A stretch of 64,000 nt of DNA. It comes from Astropecten irregularis (Eukaryota > Echinodermata > Asteroidea > Paxillosida > Astropectinidae). The position numbers were made by a program, and so were the translations under genes. The stretch's first letter is position 1. Each line of letters starts with the position of its first letter. The notes beneath the pieces were generated by a model, which did no database searches, was not told the origin of the DNA, and saw only the letters and a program-made list of their open reading frames with translations. The DNA lies in contig OZ020255.1 in assembly GCA_963971285.1 (NCBI GenBank), positions 17,690,931 to 17,754,930 on the forward strand, written 5' to 3'. This document shows positions 46,601 through 57,662 of this stretch, one piece after another.

Positions 46601-47180
46601 TGACTTTTTCGACCAGGAATGTCATAATGCTGTGCGTTGTTGTTGCATATTGGTACCCCTGCCCATATTGAATTTATGTAATTAACCACTAGAATTATAA
46701 TTTATCTGATTAATCTTGGATAATTAATATCAATTTAAATCATGTATTTGAACCAGAATACTTCAATCTAATGTTGGAAAAGATTTCATGCATTTATTTT
46801 AATCCCAAAGATATTTATGGACATAATTGGACAAAATTAGCCCTCCTCCAGTCCTCGATCACAACTTTTTTTTCAATGTAATGCAAAACCATAGGGACCA
46901 AATATGCAAATTTTGGATCATGAAAATGGCTGTAACTTCCTTCAAAATAATGGTATGGAAGTGAGTGAGGTATCAAATGAAATGTATTCTCATGCTCTTT
47001 CAGATGATATACCTTGCAGGGCATATCTATGATATCTAAAAATTTTGTAACATCCCTACTAGCTGTGCTCCTGTCCGGAAACTGGACAATGAGTCAAACA
47101 GGCGTCCGTGTAAATTACTGTACCAACCTGAGATTGTAGCTTGACGTTGGACGAATTCGAGCTTCACCGGAGGTGGGCAT
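34615..47180 (-). CDS. TROAP: Tastin (trophinin-associated protein, TROAP) homologue, complete
   Basis: Vertebrate tastin is a microtubule and spindle-associated protein also linked to cell adhesion. Fifteen coding exons: 47128-47180, 45701-45808, 44189-44339, 43276-43308, 42108-42309, 41512-41727, 40872-41035, 40077-40254, 39195-39277, 38876-38998, 38579-38656, 38001-38171, 35554-37510, 34948-35096, 34615-34698. All are GT-AG, phases agree, and the sum is 3750 nt (1249 aa plus stop; human 778 aa). Recognised from the C-terminus: EALLDEECALYACRLP, CFNPVAKIL, then HFVPI across the last splice, matching human DDECAFYTSRAP / CTNPVATLLE / FIPV. Internal DAGALASILNNTG resembles human DPAALATILSGEG; DDDALQSILNAG in exon 5 is a second such motif. 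ELATALFADEETQYLEP resembles the human VAVRLFDQES segment. A coiled-coil-like stretch (DEIQQLEQQAAMH) and an acidic MDEIERQLELEIQKLQEEEE lead into a 652-codon exon rich in S, P and Q, probably disordered. The N-terminus is basic. The start at 47178-47180 is the first ATG of exon 1. Confidence 0.9.
38287..38421. mobile_element. GATTTCAC MITE with TCTTAAGAT arms, copy 1
   Basis: GGGGCCGATTTCACAAAGCA at the left, inverted TCTTAAGATCAATC / GATTGATCTTAAG inside, and TTTGGTGAAAAT at the right. The family recurs at 48524-48672. Lies in a TROAP intron. Confidence 0.7.
39495..40010. mobile_element. Three-armed foldback in a TROAP intron
   Basis: ATTCATGCATCACCGAGCAA (39535 region) is inverted at 39745-39800 (TTGCTCGGTGATGCATGAAT), and the right arm is then repeated directly at 39915-40010 (TTGCTCAGTGATGCATGAAT). 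The shared outer sequence is GAAATTTCGTCAGAACATGG. It ends about 65 bp before exon 8. Confidence 0.8.
40309..40673 (-). mobile_element. TTAA-type MITE (family 1) in a TROAP intron
   Basis: Reverse orientation relative to 33346-33712: starts TTAAGGTAATATTATACTTT and ends AAAGTATGATACTACCTTTA, with central TTGATCTTTTAAAAGATCAA. Confidence 0.88.
41313..41352 (+). mobile_element. 5' head of the tRNA-derived SINE
   Basis: GGGCTGGATAGCTCAGTTGG followed by TAGAGCACCTGTACGG and then unrelated sequence. Only the A-box half is left. In a TROAP intron. Confidence 0.75.
43440..43705. mobile_element. Two broken copies of the tRNA-derived SINE
   Basis: 43440-43480 is an inverted B-box half (ACTGGAGCAGGATTCGATCC). 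43500-43535 is a plus-oriented tail (TTTTTCTTTGTTCACTTTTC). 43658-43705 is a plus-oriented half (GGTTCGAATCCCGCTCCAGT plus tail). All lie in the TROAP intron between exons 3 and 4. Confidence 0.7.
43731..44044. mobile_element. Element with telomere-like TTAACCCTAACCC ends and AGGATT repeats
   Basis: Left TTAACCCTAACCCTCCTCAA, right GGGTTAGGGTTATTAA with TTGAGGAGGGTA just inside. The interior has more than ten copies of AGGATT, many as TGAAGGATT / GGAGGATT. The inverted ends argue for a transposon and against an interstitial telomere tract. Confidence 0.7.
44466..44615. mobile_element. GATTTCAT MITE with GACGCG interior
   Basis: GGGCCGATTTCATAAAATTA at the left, AGCTTTATGAAATCGGCTC at the right, inverted CTTACGACGTGTCGCAGAG / GCAACGCGTCACAGAG arms. 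In the TROAP intron between exons 2 and 3. Confidence 0.72.
44728..44815. mobile_element. Fragment of TTAA-type MITE (family 1)
   Basis: TTAAAGGTAATACTTTCGTT, then GTCAAAGAAATACAGATCCA, then breaks off. In the TROAP intron between exons 2 and 3. Confidence 0.65.
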
Positions 47181-47655
47181 GATTCCACAAGTTTCCTCTT
47201 CGTCCAAAAAATGGATTTTTATTTTTCAAAACCTTCTCAAAAATGGCAAAAATATAAGTCACATCGTTTGTTTTTGTGCAACACATCGGCTTCCGTGTAC
47301 AAAAGTATACACAACGTTGAATTTCCCAGACCGCACTTCTCATTGGCTATCGCCGAAAGCAACGCACCAATCACAGTCGCTGTAACGCAGGCAACGCGTC
47401 GTCCAAATACATGTATTTTAAATCCCACGGCGTGTATTCCAACGTGTAGATGGTGTTATAATAGTGACACCCAGCCAAAGGAAGTTCTCATTCAATTCAA
47501 ACGATGAATAAAAATAACATGGAGAACAACCGTACAAGTTAAATTGTAGAAATGTTTGACTAAATGGCGCAAAGTACGTCCATGTAGTTTGCCAGTTGTC
47601 CAGTAGATGGCTGAATGGCAGAAATTTCGAGAAATATTGTCTTCTGCTGTGTTCT

Positions 47656-47898
47656 GGGGCCAATTTCATAAAACTGTTAAGCACAAAAAATTGCTTAGCA
47701 CAAAAATGTCTCGCCCAAAAAAAACAAACCACCATTGAAAATTCCATTTGATATTCATGGTCAGCGAACAACGGCCAAAAAAACAATAACAAGTGATACA
47801 CAACACATAGAAATTTGGTTGTTAACCCTGTTTTTATGAAGACAGAAATGTCATGCTTAGTGAATTTTTGTGCTTAACAGTTTTACGAAATTGGCCCC
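47656..47898. mobile_element. MITE with GGGGCCAATTTCATAAAACT ends, copy 3
   Basis: Same ends and interior as 27565-27811. Outside the lectin duplicons, upstream of TROAP. Confidence 0.9.
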
Positions 47899-48523
47899 TG
47901 AAGACACTGCTGACAAGATGGGGGAGGGAGAGGGTGACGGGGGGGGGGGGGGGTGTTGTTGGGCGGGAAGTTTGCCGACGCATACACTCCAGGTTTCAGC
48001 TTTTTTCTCATCACGCACGGTCCAGCTAGCCCCATTTGTCTGCATAATTATGTCCATTTACACACTAACTGATGAAAATAGAAAACCACGAAGAAGGACT
48101 CGATGATGGGGAAGGGAAGTCTCATGTGTCAGCGAGGAGAAACAGCAGGTCGTCATGACGGTGCCTAGAAATAGGATATCGTGACTAAGAAACAACAACA
48201 ACACTGACACCATGAGTGTGAATCACACGAACTGACACTATCTATAATCAGGTTCCCCCAGAGACGGCGTATCTTGTGGGGGGATGTGCCCGTGGCCGCC
48301 ACTTTTTAAGGCAAACGTTGTTGAAGTTATTGGAAATCAAATCCAATGAACAAAAGTACAAGGAAAGATTCAAATTTTAAGTTGTCTGATTGTTTTCTCA
48401 TTAGCATCAGAAGTCGGAATCATAGGGGCGCAATTTTAGCAATTAAACCAGGCGCCGGACGCCGCGCAGGCGCAGGGTTCCCCTATAACCATTATTTGAA
48501 AGTTTCACACAGTCACGTGTCCA

Positions 48524-48672
48524 GGGCTAGATTTCACAAAGCACAAAGATTAATCTTAAGATGAGTTGTTCAGTATCACCATAGTGATTTATATTGTGAC
48601 ATCACACGTTGCTTAGCAATTAAGATGAATTCACGCTTAAGATCAATTTTAGTGCTTCGTGAAATCGACCCC
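48524..48672. mobile_element. GATTTCAC MITE with TCTTAAGAT arms, copy 2
   Basis: GGGCTAGATTTCACAAAGCA to TGCTTCGTGAAATCGACCCC, with CTTAAGATGAGTTG / AATTAAGATGAATTC inside. The rest of 47.9-49.4 kb shows only a G-run at 47939-47952 and no exon I can support. Confidence 0.72.
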
Positions 48673-49436
48673 AGATTGTATACAATTTCTAGAAAAACTG
48701 CAAAAAGCGTAGCTACGTAGAGATTGGAGCTAAAGCGTCACCCACGGGCGCTCATGAGTGAAAAACCGATCCAATTATTTTATGGAACATAAATTATAAT
48801 AGGATGGGCCTGACAGTTTGTTTACCCCGTCAATATTTTCCTTCTCATTTGTTTTTCATCAAAACAATGAAAACCGAAAAACACTGACTTTCAAGTAGTA
48901 TTGAAAAGTGAACAAATACCAATTATTGTAGTTTCAAAAGGGTCATGATGCCGTAAGGGACAGTCCTTGAATTGACATAGCCGTCCCCGATGAAATATTT
49001 TCCCCGAAAATTTCCCCGATTCAACGAAATGCCCCCGAAAATTCTAATTGTCCTGAATAAAAAAACAAAGGAACGAAATGTGTAGTCACCTTTTGTGCTA
49101 AAGAAGATCCATTCTTCAGAGAAGTATGCGAAGACAACTGCCTATAAGACATGTAAGTATGTAACCCACTCATGTCAACTGGACAAGATGTCCATATATA
49201 GATGCCACCATTTTGCATGTATTTTTGTAGGCACCATCTGGATTCAAAAATTTTCCAAAATTATACCCCTCCCCCAGGACACGGATCACTATCCCCGGAT
49301 CATCTCAACAAAATATGGTCACCTTATAATAATGATACCGTGACTCCCCACCGTGAGTCTCAATCAACTTAGTCCTCTTCAACTTAGTAAATAATATTTG
49401 TTTGTTTGTTGATGGAGTGATGTTCATGTCTCTATT

Positions 49437-49483
49437 CGTTTGTTTGTTTGTTTGTTTGTTTGTTTGTTTGTTTGTTTGTTTGT
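49437..49483 (+). repeat. (TTTG)n microsatellite
   Basis: About twelve TTTG units, with shorter runs at 49399 and 49720. No gene in the surrounding 47.9-50.0 kb. Confidence 0.95.
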
Positions 49484-50031
49484 AATTGTGTTTTCATTGT
49501 TTATTTTTTTCTGACGTTTATACATGTATGTCTACTTAATGCACCTTTAGTGCTACACTAGATACCCAGTTACTTGCTCGACATAGAATTCACACATGAT
49601 CTCCTCACTACCCTTTTATTTGTAAATCGTTATTTTTGGTTTCCCTTTTTTCCTCATAATGTATCATTTTCTGAAAGAACTTAGTAAAAATAAAGTTATC
49701 TTTTGAAAATGAAAAAAATGTTTGCTTGTTTGTTTGTTTGTTAGCTATAGCTTGCTTGAAGTCTTGCTTGCTTACTCCCCCGACCCCCCCCCCCCCCCCC
49801 ACACACTAGCTGTTCTTGTTCTTCTTTGTTCGTTCTTCGGGATTAGGCATTTCAGCCTCTCTTTGAGAATTTTACTTCAAAAAAGAAAAAAAAAAAATAT
49901 TGATAACAAATATTAAACAGCATTCTAACAAAAAGGCGGGGCTTTGACGTGGCATACCAAAGGGATTAAAGTATATATATATATACACAGGACAATTGAG
50001 CTCATGCAGCCTGGAGTATAATTGCCATTCA

Positions 50032-51798
50032 CACTCTAAAAAATGAAGTGCTAAATTCAGCACCTTAAGATTTGGAGATAGCACCTGTTAGTGCTCGCAT
50101 AGGGACTGCACAACTTGTGCTAAATTAGCACTTGTTCAAGTGTTGTTGGTTAGCACCAGTCCGGGTGCTTGAAAAAACACTTATAGTGTAAGCACCTGGG
50201 CTCTAATCGTGCTACGGAATACGCTCCAGCACCCAAAATTCGCACTATAAGTGCTTAAAACAGCTCCATATAAAGGCTGGAAAACAACCCTTATAGTGTA
50301 AATTCAGCCTACATCCATTAGCACCTAAAATCCCCCTCTCAAGACAGCCTGTCATTATAACACTCTGGTAAGAAACACTAAATAGGACTAAATAGCAGTT
50401 ATGAAACAAAGTACCGGCATAACTACCGGCTCTTTAATCTTCACTATGATATACAAAGTGCTTTTTTGCATTACATTATATAAGCATGTTCAAATACAAG
50501 TATCATTAAATCTATGTAATATTTCTGTCAACAAGCAAAAACATCAACAACTGTTTAAACTTTAATAACGTTAGTTGATGATAAATGAAAGCACACATGA
50601 TTTCTATTAACAATTGCTCCAGATTCTCAGAAGTAGTTTGCACTGCTGCAGCAAGTTATCTGATTCTATGTGGCATTTCCATATCCTGCAGATTTAATCC
50701 AAAGATCTGTGTCTGAATTTATAAGTACCTGTTGTGCACTGGGGGCAGGATACGTTGAACGTTGATTTTAAGTTGAACACATAATATGCCTTAAACAGTT
50801 CATCAAATGCATTGACGATGCTTGAAGCTTGAAGGGGTGATGTGGAATCTTCAACTTGCAGGAAGAGTAGCTGCTGATTATCACTCCTTGTTCCCATCAC
50901 CAGCATGGAAAGCTGCTTCGTCACAGCCTCTTGCACACAAACTGCCAAGGGCTTGTTTTCCTGTGCATAATGAATGCAAAACAAAATTGCAAAATGCAAG
51001 TCATCAATATGTCTCTGATATGGATGCTTCAATTTACAATTACAAATGATAGAAAATGAATGTCTGTCACTCAATTATTTCAGGGTTATTTGAGCTCTAA
51101 GTACACTAGGAATTATACTTGATAAAGTCACTAAATATTCACAGGCTCATGACAGTTGTTCCCAATGCACAGGGCAAACTTGAAAAAAACAATATCAAAA
51201 ATAATTTCAAATCAATTGGTCTAATTTTGTGTGTGTCCTGTTTTATACCATGATAATGTAATTTTTATCACTGTTTAGAGAACACTAATTTGTATCCTTA
51301 TATATATCTGAACTCCATTCCCTACTCACCAATTCAGGAGAACCTTTCTGGAAAAAAACGTCAATAGGACGCGTCTAGTGGTCACATTTTGGCGAAATTC
51401 TGGCGATGCTTGTAGTAAACCGTCTATTCAGAACACGTGTGTGGGATGCATGTGCCACACCACACCGTGGGTGCTAATGTAGCACATGTTGGTGCTAATG
51501 TAGCACATGTTGGTGCTAATGTAGCACATGTTGGTGCAGTCCTATAACTTGTACACTGTTGTTAGGTGCTAATGCACGTGAAGCAGCACTGCTCTACCAT
51601 CTAGTTACTACTCCGAAGTGCTGGAGCAGGCAGGTTTACACTTAAGGTGTAATTACAGGCATAGCACCTATTTTCAGCACCTATTTTTCTGCACCTCGTC
51701 GTTTCCCAAACCTTGATGCACGCTGAGAGCTATAATCAGCACGTGAGGCGCAAATTTCTAATCAGCACCCGAATTTTAGCACTTCATTTTTTAGAGTG
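50032..51798. mobile_element. 1.77-kb TIR element with dense TAGCACC/GTGCTAA motifs
   Basis: Inverted ends CACTCTAAAAAATGAAGTGC and GCACTTCATTTTTTAGAGTG. About 300 bp inside each end is crowded with short words GTGCTAA, TAGCACC and CAGCACC in both orientations, including three exact 21-bp tandem units (GTGCTAATGTAGCACATGTTG less its last base) at 51468-51532. No clear target duplication (a CA on each side at most). It contains one exon-like open frame on the minus strand and no recognisable transposase. Confidence 0.8.
50729..50960 (-). CDS. Exon-like open frame carried by the TIR element
   Basis: 232 nt bounded by an AG acceptor (GCACAG before GAAAACAAG) and a GT donor (ACAG|GTACTTA); open for 77 codons plus one base. 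It encodes a piece with PLAVCVQEAV, QQLLFLQVEDS and FDELFKAYYVFNLKSTF. The pattern resembles the 'yYVFNl.YP' ends of uncharacterised fish and invertebrate proteins that I associate with transposon-borne or repeated genes; this is recollection of a pattern, not a match. No partner exon is recognised inside the element. Function unknown. Confidence 0.45.
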
Positions 51799-52463
51799 CA
51801 CCCGTACATGATGCGATTTCATACTTACTATAAAGATCTAGACTAAACAATAATTCTATCGTATGTTGACGTATAACGCGATTGGTGACCTTCATGTCCG
51901 ATTCGCATTCAGGGGGAGAATTTGACTAGGAGGGCCCTGCAAGTTTGCGCGATTGTACTTTGAGCTGGTATATTGCACTTTATTGGCTTAAACCGAATCC
52001 ACTGCCTTAGTGCCTTGTGGACATATTAACGCCATGCACAGCGTGTTTGCATACGAATATAATAATCGGACTTCGGTCCTTTTAAAACTGCTTCATCGTC
52101 TGTTTGTAATTGTGTGTGGTGGGATCTTTTATGAATGACTTTACCGGGAGATTGTTTGACTTTCAGAAGGCTGGTGACTCGATATAGGCACGAAAAAATT
52201 GCTAAAAACCTACCTGGGAGTAAAAGGCCTACAACTAACGGCAAGCTTCGTGACACAGCCCTGGATTGTGCAGCTGTGCGAGTTACTTTAGCTAGACATG
52301 AATTGAATTCATCATGAAACCAACACTTTAGTTCTGCTGGTTCGTGGCAAGCATTTAGTCTTGTGGGAAATTGATGTTTGAAAACCGGGTAGGCCTGTAG
52401 TTGACGTATACCAACGGGCGCCTCAGCTCAGTCGCGACTCAGTTCTTGATCCGAAGCTCCAGG

Positions 52464-53543
52464 ATGGCACTTCGTTTCTTCGGGATGAGGAGAAGACTGA
52501 CGTTCAGGAGATGCCTGGCATTGGGTACCATCATCCTAACATTCTTTGTCAATGCGTGGTTGGGCATGCATGGCTTCCAAGGATTGAAATTTCGCGGTAT
52601 GGGCGAGGAGTCATCGGAGCCACGGGGGAGAGCGGACCGTGAGAGGATGGTGATTCGCCATGGTGGTGAGGGGTTAACACCGGGATCTTGCCCCCACTGG
52701 TGTTACGGCACAACACGCTCTCGCGACCGAGAAGCATCAGCAAACTCCAGTCTGAGTACCGAAACGAAGCCCTATTTTCTCACCGCCGTCATCTCGGTCC
52801 GCATTTATGAGTGGAAGGACCCTGCCAGGCTCAGCACCCGGGAACTTATCCAGTGGCTTCGGTACGTCAGCTACGCTGGAGTGGAGCACGTGTACCTGTA
52901 CGACGCTTACGCCTTCAGCAACGAGTCTCAGAGAGATGGTTTGAGCGAGTTCATCGCCAGCGGCTACGTGACTTATACCGACTGGCATCACCTAGCCGTT
53001 CCGTTCTCCCTTGGCAGGACGCAGGCGGCTGCCTACCGCGACAGTCTGAAGAGGTGGGGTCACCGCAGCTCCTGGCAGCTCGGTGTCGACATGGACGAGT
53101 ACCCGTTTCATACCAGTGACCAGCAACCGGGGTTTCTTGCCAGATACCTGAGATATTTCGACACCACTTGGCCTAGCGCTTCCCAAGTCTCGGAGCTCAG
53201 CATGCAGAATTTCCTGTACCTGGGAAAGCCGTTGAACGTCAGAAAACACCCACTCTTGATCGATAGAATCTGGAGGCGCACCAAGGTCCCTTCTAACGAT
53301 CTGGTCAAGCCCGTTTACCGGCCGGCTGCCATTCGCTGGCCCGACATCCACCGCAACAGCCTGAAGTACGGCGATAGACAGGTTGTGCCGGTGGACCAGC
53401 TGAGACTGAATCACTACTGGGGAGCGAGGCTTCAGAACTGGGGTGACGACACGCAAGAGGTACTGGACATGACCGTCGAAGATAGAAGCATGGAACCTGT
53501 AATTGAATACCTTTATAAATGTGACTGGTGCAGGCCACCGTAG
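52464..53543 (+). CDS. GT92 (former DUF23)-like type II membrane glycosyltransferase
   Basis: Single exon, 359 aa. The start is the ATG at 52464 (MALRFFG; context CAGGATGG); the frame is open further upstream without an ATG. A basic MRRR cluster and a hydrophobic anchor at about residues 17-34 (CLALGTIILTFFVNAWL) predict a Golgi type II protein. A Ser/Gly/Arg-rich stem follows. The catalytic part begins PYFLTAVISVR and has GVEHVYLYDAYA, GYVTYTDWH, a DxD-type VDMDEYPF (D209, D211) and HYWGARLQNW near the end, the order of motifs in glycosyltransferase family 92. Some GT92 enzymes are beta-galactosyltransferases; the substrate here is unknown. Ends CDWCRPP. GC-rich compared with its surroundings, and intronless, which could reflect an old retrocopy. 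Confidence 0.82.
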   Translation: MALRFFGMRRRLTFRRCLALGTIILTFFVNAWLGMHGFQGLKFRGMGEESSEPRGRADRERMVIRHGGEGLTPGSCPHWCYGTTRSRDREASANSSLSTETKPYFLTAVISVRIYEWKDPARLSTRELIQWLRYVSYAGVEHVYLYDAYAFSNESQRDGLSEFIASGYVTYTDWHHLAVPFSLGRTQAAAYRDSLKRWGHRSSWQLGVDMDEYPFHTSDQQPGFLARYLRYFDTTWPSASQVSELSMQNFLYLGKPLNVRKHPLLIDRIWRRTKVPSNDLVKPVYRPAAIRWPDIHRNSLKYGDRQVVPVDQLRLNHYWGARLQNWGDDTQEVLDMTVEDRSMEPVIEYLYKCDWCRPP

Positions 53544-53759
53544 ATTTTTTTAACCATGAATTTTCGCCTTGTCAGATCTACGATCGGCACCCCTATCATA
53601 ATGACGACATTCAAATCATTTGTCAGTTTTTGTCACTTTTATGGTGTCCATTGCGTAGTTTCTCGGATGAACTTAAAAATCTACAGTGTAAATATCGACT
53701 CAGTTACATCTTTATGTAAAATATAATGACAAACCGGACAGCATTATTATAATAATCAA

Positions 53760-53770
53760 AATAAAATAAA
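53760..53770 (+). terminator. Candidate polyadenylation signals for the glycosyltransferase
   Basis: Two overlapping AATAAA hexamers about 217 bp after the stop codon. Confidence 0.5.
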
Positions 53771-55134
53771 AACCTAAGTCTGAGGATTTTATAATGAATT
53801 TACGAAAATGTATCCGGGTATGTCTTTAATAGCGTTCCGCACTAATGACGTCACAAAATCCCCGGCTGTCAGACAAACATTGTCTCACACGCGTAGTGTA
53901 CATGGACGCGCACACCCACACACGTGCATGGTTGCAATGTTTGTCTGAGATCCGGTGCTATTTTTAGCGTAAGTGCGGAGCGCTATTGAATAAGCCTGTT
54001 ACTTCCTTTTCATCTGCCTGCTCAATATTAAAGCTATTTTAAGTCTTGCCCAATGTTTGGTGAAAAAAACAGTGACCAAGCTAATTATTGCCGATTGATT
54101 CCAATGTATAGCAGTATAGGACATTATATAATAATTTCCCAACATGTTCACTGTGTATGTGCAAATGATTATATATATTTCTTGCCTTGGGCAGATTTTG
54201 TTCATAGTACTAAAAAATGTTTAATGGTACAAAGTCCACATTATGCGCACTGACGGTCATAATGTAGCCTACAACATACCCGCATGTATACAAAACATCA
54301 GCATCATGATAAACAGATATAGTACATTGGTCTATTTCATCAAACTCATCGTAACTTGCTATCAATCGTAAGACGTATGATGCACTGCAGCCCTACGATG
54401 AGTTATCATTCGTAACCCGAGTTACGATTGATCGTAGGGCTAAATCGACCTATGTACTCCGAAGAAAAAACACGGCATGTATGTAGCAAGGCAAATTATT
54501 CGAATTAGGCCCTTATTATAATTTATCATACCAGCAAATTTGTGAGAACTTACTTCATTTTGAAGCTCAGGCTAATTACAGGTTTTCGAAACTGTTACTC
54601 AGTCGGTCGTCTTTTGTAAATATACGGATGTTGTCATAAAAAAAATTGTGAAGAAAAAAATGGTGACTTGAAATACTTGTACTTTTGAAGTGTAACCTGA
54701 AATTAATTTGCTATGAACTTGCCAAGTCAGCAGCTTAATTCATAATTTTGTTTTAGTCTTTTGTTTACAGTACCGTTACAGAAGATTAATGTCACCGACT
54801 TGTGCAATTATTTTCTAAGCTCCACTTTATGTTTTTTTTCTTTAAAATAATCTGAAATTCATCTTAGAAGAGTATCCGATTTTATTCAGAGTTCAAACAC
54901 CGTTATTATACATTGATAATAAGTAGTATTATGTTAGAGGGTATCAATTTTGTTTGGTCAAGTTATTTGAATTATAATTAAGGAAGATATTGTGGTATTA
55001 AATGAGAGGAATAATTATAATTAGTTTAATATGATAGAAAAAAAAGGGATAAATAATTATGATAAAGGACCTATTAGATCTTTGGGGAAATAAAGAATTG
55101 AAGAAACTGACTGGAATGATTTTGATACATTGTT
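53771..55134. other. Gene-free stretch with one palindromic MITE
   Basis: AT-rich. 54333-54451 is a TACGATCGATCG-type element (TTTCATCAAACTCATCG ... GATTGATCGTAGGGCTAAAT). No coding exon or RNA gene is supported in the remainder. Confidence 0.55.
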
Positions 55135-55186
55135 TCCGGGGGTCGCGGGTTCGAATCCCGCTCACACAGTCAATTGTTCTTGCCCC
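55135..55186 (+). mobile_element. 3' half of the tRNA-derived SINE
   Basis: GGTCGCGGGTTCGAATCCCG, then CTCACACAGTCAATTGTTCT. The A-box half is missing, so not a tRNA gene. Confidence 0.65.
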
Positions 55187-55326
55187 GTTATCGACCAACC
55201 AATGATGACAGGATACAGCAGAAAATCATGTCTTCAGCCTATTTCAAATTTTCACAAAATCCTGGATCTGGCCATGTAGATCCTAATTAGCATTTCAGCC
55301 CTGAGTTTTTGTGACAACATAAATGC

Positions 55327-55659
55327 TTAAAGGTAATATCATATCAAAACAGATACAGTAACAGTCATCTGTGAAAAATTCAGTACCATACGGTGCCCAC
55401 CTTTTGAAAAAACAGTGAAAAACAGCCACAGTATTTGAGTCTTAATTTTTTATTTTTGATCTTTTATAAGATCAAAAAGATTTTCGGTCGTTGTTTGACT
55501 CTTTTCTGGATAAATACGGCAATACGGCATTTCAGGCGGAAAAAATCTTAACGGTATGTTTCTACCACCACCATCTTCAACTGCCCTGTAAGTTATACGT
55601 AAATCTGTGAACATTTCTGTTTTGGCCTCTTTATTACCAAAGTATGATACTACCATTAA
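55327..55659 (-). mobile_element. TTAA-type MITE (family 1)
   Basis: Starts TTAAAGGTAATATCATAT and ends GTATGATACTACCATTAA; the left end has lost about 40 bp relative to 40309-40673. The central palindrome is TTGATCTTTTATAAGATCAA. Confidence 0.82.
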
Positions 55660-56017
55660 TGCGACTCCATCCAGCTCAATAAAATTATGCTTATGCTTGT
55701 AATATCAATTGCTTTGCAGCTGGTCACTGATGGAATGCCATAATATTATTATTTTAATTAAAATACCATGTTGTTATTGTATATGTGTTGGTCTGGTTCT
55801 CGGTGCATTGTTTAGAAATGATGTTCCATCTTGTTAATAATGATTTTTTTCGTGGGGTAATTTTGCATAAGTTATCCTTGGCAGTCAGTCACCGTGGCAC
55901 ATACAGCACTATATACCTGATAATACGTCGACGAAGGTCAAGCGTACTTTCCATGATTTCTCATTGTTTTTTTTCTGTGAATCTTCACCGTGTAATTTGA
56001 CCCAGCTGCCGATGTTT

Positions 56018-56353
56018 AAAGGTGCAATCATACTATTTTTGATAGCATACCGAAACAGACATCTTCACAGATTTAGGCCTAAGATACAGTAACAGTCATC
56101 TGTGAAAATTTCAGTCCCCTACGGTGCCCACTCTTTGAGAAAACAGTGAAAAACGGTCACAGTATTTAAAAGATCAAAAATCATTTTGGTCACTGGTTTT
56201 ACTCTTTTCTGGATAAATGCAGCATTTCAGGCAGAAAAATTTTAACGGTATGTTTTTACCACCACCATCTTTAATTTATACCCTGCAATTGATAGGTAAA
56301 TCTGTGAAGATTTCTGTTTCTGTAGGGGGCCTATGCTACCAAAGTATGATAGG
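56018..56353 (-). mobile_element. Degenerate TTAA-type MITE (family 1)
   Basis: TTTAAAGGTGCAATCATACT at the left; the right end is CTACCAAAGTATGATAGG. It has both family blocks (ACAGTAACAGTCATCTGTGA, GGTATGTTTTTACCACCACC). Confidence 0.75.
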
Positions 56354-56904
56354 GGTGGGGTGCGTTTAACTTTAAGTAGCCAACATTTGTAATACCGTTT
56401 TGTGTACGAAAGAGTCGCGCTTTTCACCTTTCCGGGTACTAGGTACTGTACATAAGTATTGAAATATGTCATAAGACAGTTAACGACAGCCATGATAAGT
56501 ATTAATGTACATGTACTTATTAATATTTTTTTTGGTCTACGGCAAGGGAAATCCCCAGATAGCGCCCTCTTGCATTAAAGAAGGGACAGTTTCGGATAAC
56601 GTACGGAAATCCTCCTAAATAATTGTCACCTATTGGTGGCGCTATTTATGGCATTGTCTGGCGGCGATATTCTTCGACAAAGATTTCTTCCAGTAAACAT
56701 CTATTTATTTGTAATGGAATAATACATACGTAAGTTTTCTAGTTGTGAAAGAATTACACCCAGCGAAACGTGTTTATCGGCATCACAGATTGGTGTTTTA
56801 TTGAGTTAAGATCACCTTTTGATCACCTTTTTTGTGTAGGGAAGCATAGCCTAACTGTTGTTACAAAATGTTACGCCTAGGCCTATGTAAAATTAGTGCA
56901 ATCC

Positions 56905-57659
56905 AAGGCCCTTTTCCAAACCTCGGCTCCGGCTTCAGGCTCCGGCTCCGGCTCCACGAGGCTTCGGCTTCACGCGGCTCCAGTTCGAAGTCGCGGCTCC
57001 ACGTTTGGAACAGTCAGACTTCGAGCGGCTTCGGGATGCTTCGGCCTAAAACGCTGGGGTTCGAGCGTCACGCGTCACGCGCTCAGGAGCGCCGCGCCGC
57101 GTGACGTTTGTTTTTATTTAGCTGATTTTTTGTTGAAAACATGGGATAAGATTAGTGTAAGGCATACAAGTCACAAGTATGTTCCATGGAGATTTTGTCT
57201 ACCTTCATAATTTTAATGTGTCATAAATAGTAATATATGTATACTGATGCAAATTAATTAGCCAAATTGCACAATCTGAAAACCGTTGCCATGGAAATTT
57301 GTCTATCAATTTACACTAAACTCGATGCAACTTTCCCCAAAATATCCTACTGTATAATGTAGTTTCTATAATTTCACTAGTTTCGGTATTTAAATTGCGC
57401 GGCAGATACAGACGAAAAACAATGAAAAGGTGTCAAAGTTCACTTTTTATTACTGTCACGTGACTTTGTCCTCAGTGATTCAAAGTGTGACGTCACGAAG
57501 CCCCACGAAGCCACCTCCCCAGCAGACTTCGTTTGGCTCCATTTTTTGGCCAAAATGAAGCCGCAAATATCAAGCCGGATCCGGAGCCTTCATTTGGTAC
57601 GCGGCTTCATGGAGACGGAGCCGGAGCCGGAGCCGGAGCCGAGGTTTGGAAAAGGGCCC
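56905..57659. mobile_element. GC-rich TIR element with GGAGCC repeats
   Basis: Left GGCCCTTTTCCAAACCTCGG, right CCGAGGTTTGGAAAAGGGCC, with tandem CGGCTC/GGAGCC hexamers next to both ends and CTTCGAGCGGCTTCGG inside. No transposase seen. The two GC-rich frames through it are low-complexity artefacts. Confidence 0.8.
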
Positions 57660-57662
57660 AAT

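Noticed and set aside
52401..52463. Upstream extension of the glycosyltransferase
   Set aside because: The extended frame begins with TTG; the first real ATG is at 52464, directly before the basic cluster and membrane anchor.
56868..57210. Two overlapping Ser/Gly/Leu-rich frames
   Set aside because: They read the GGAGCC hexamer repeats of a TIR element; two frames look equally 'coding', which is typical of a simple repeat.
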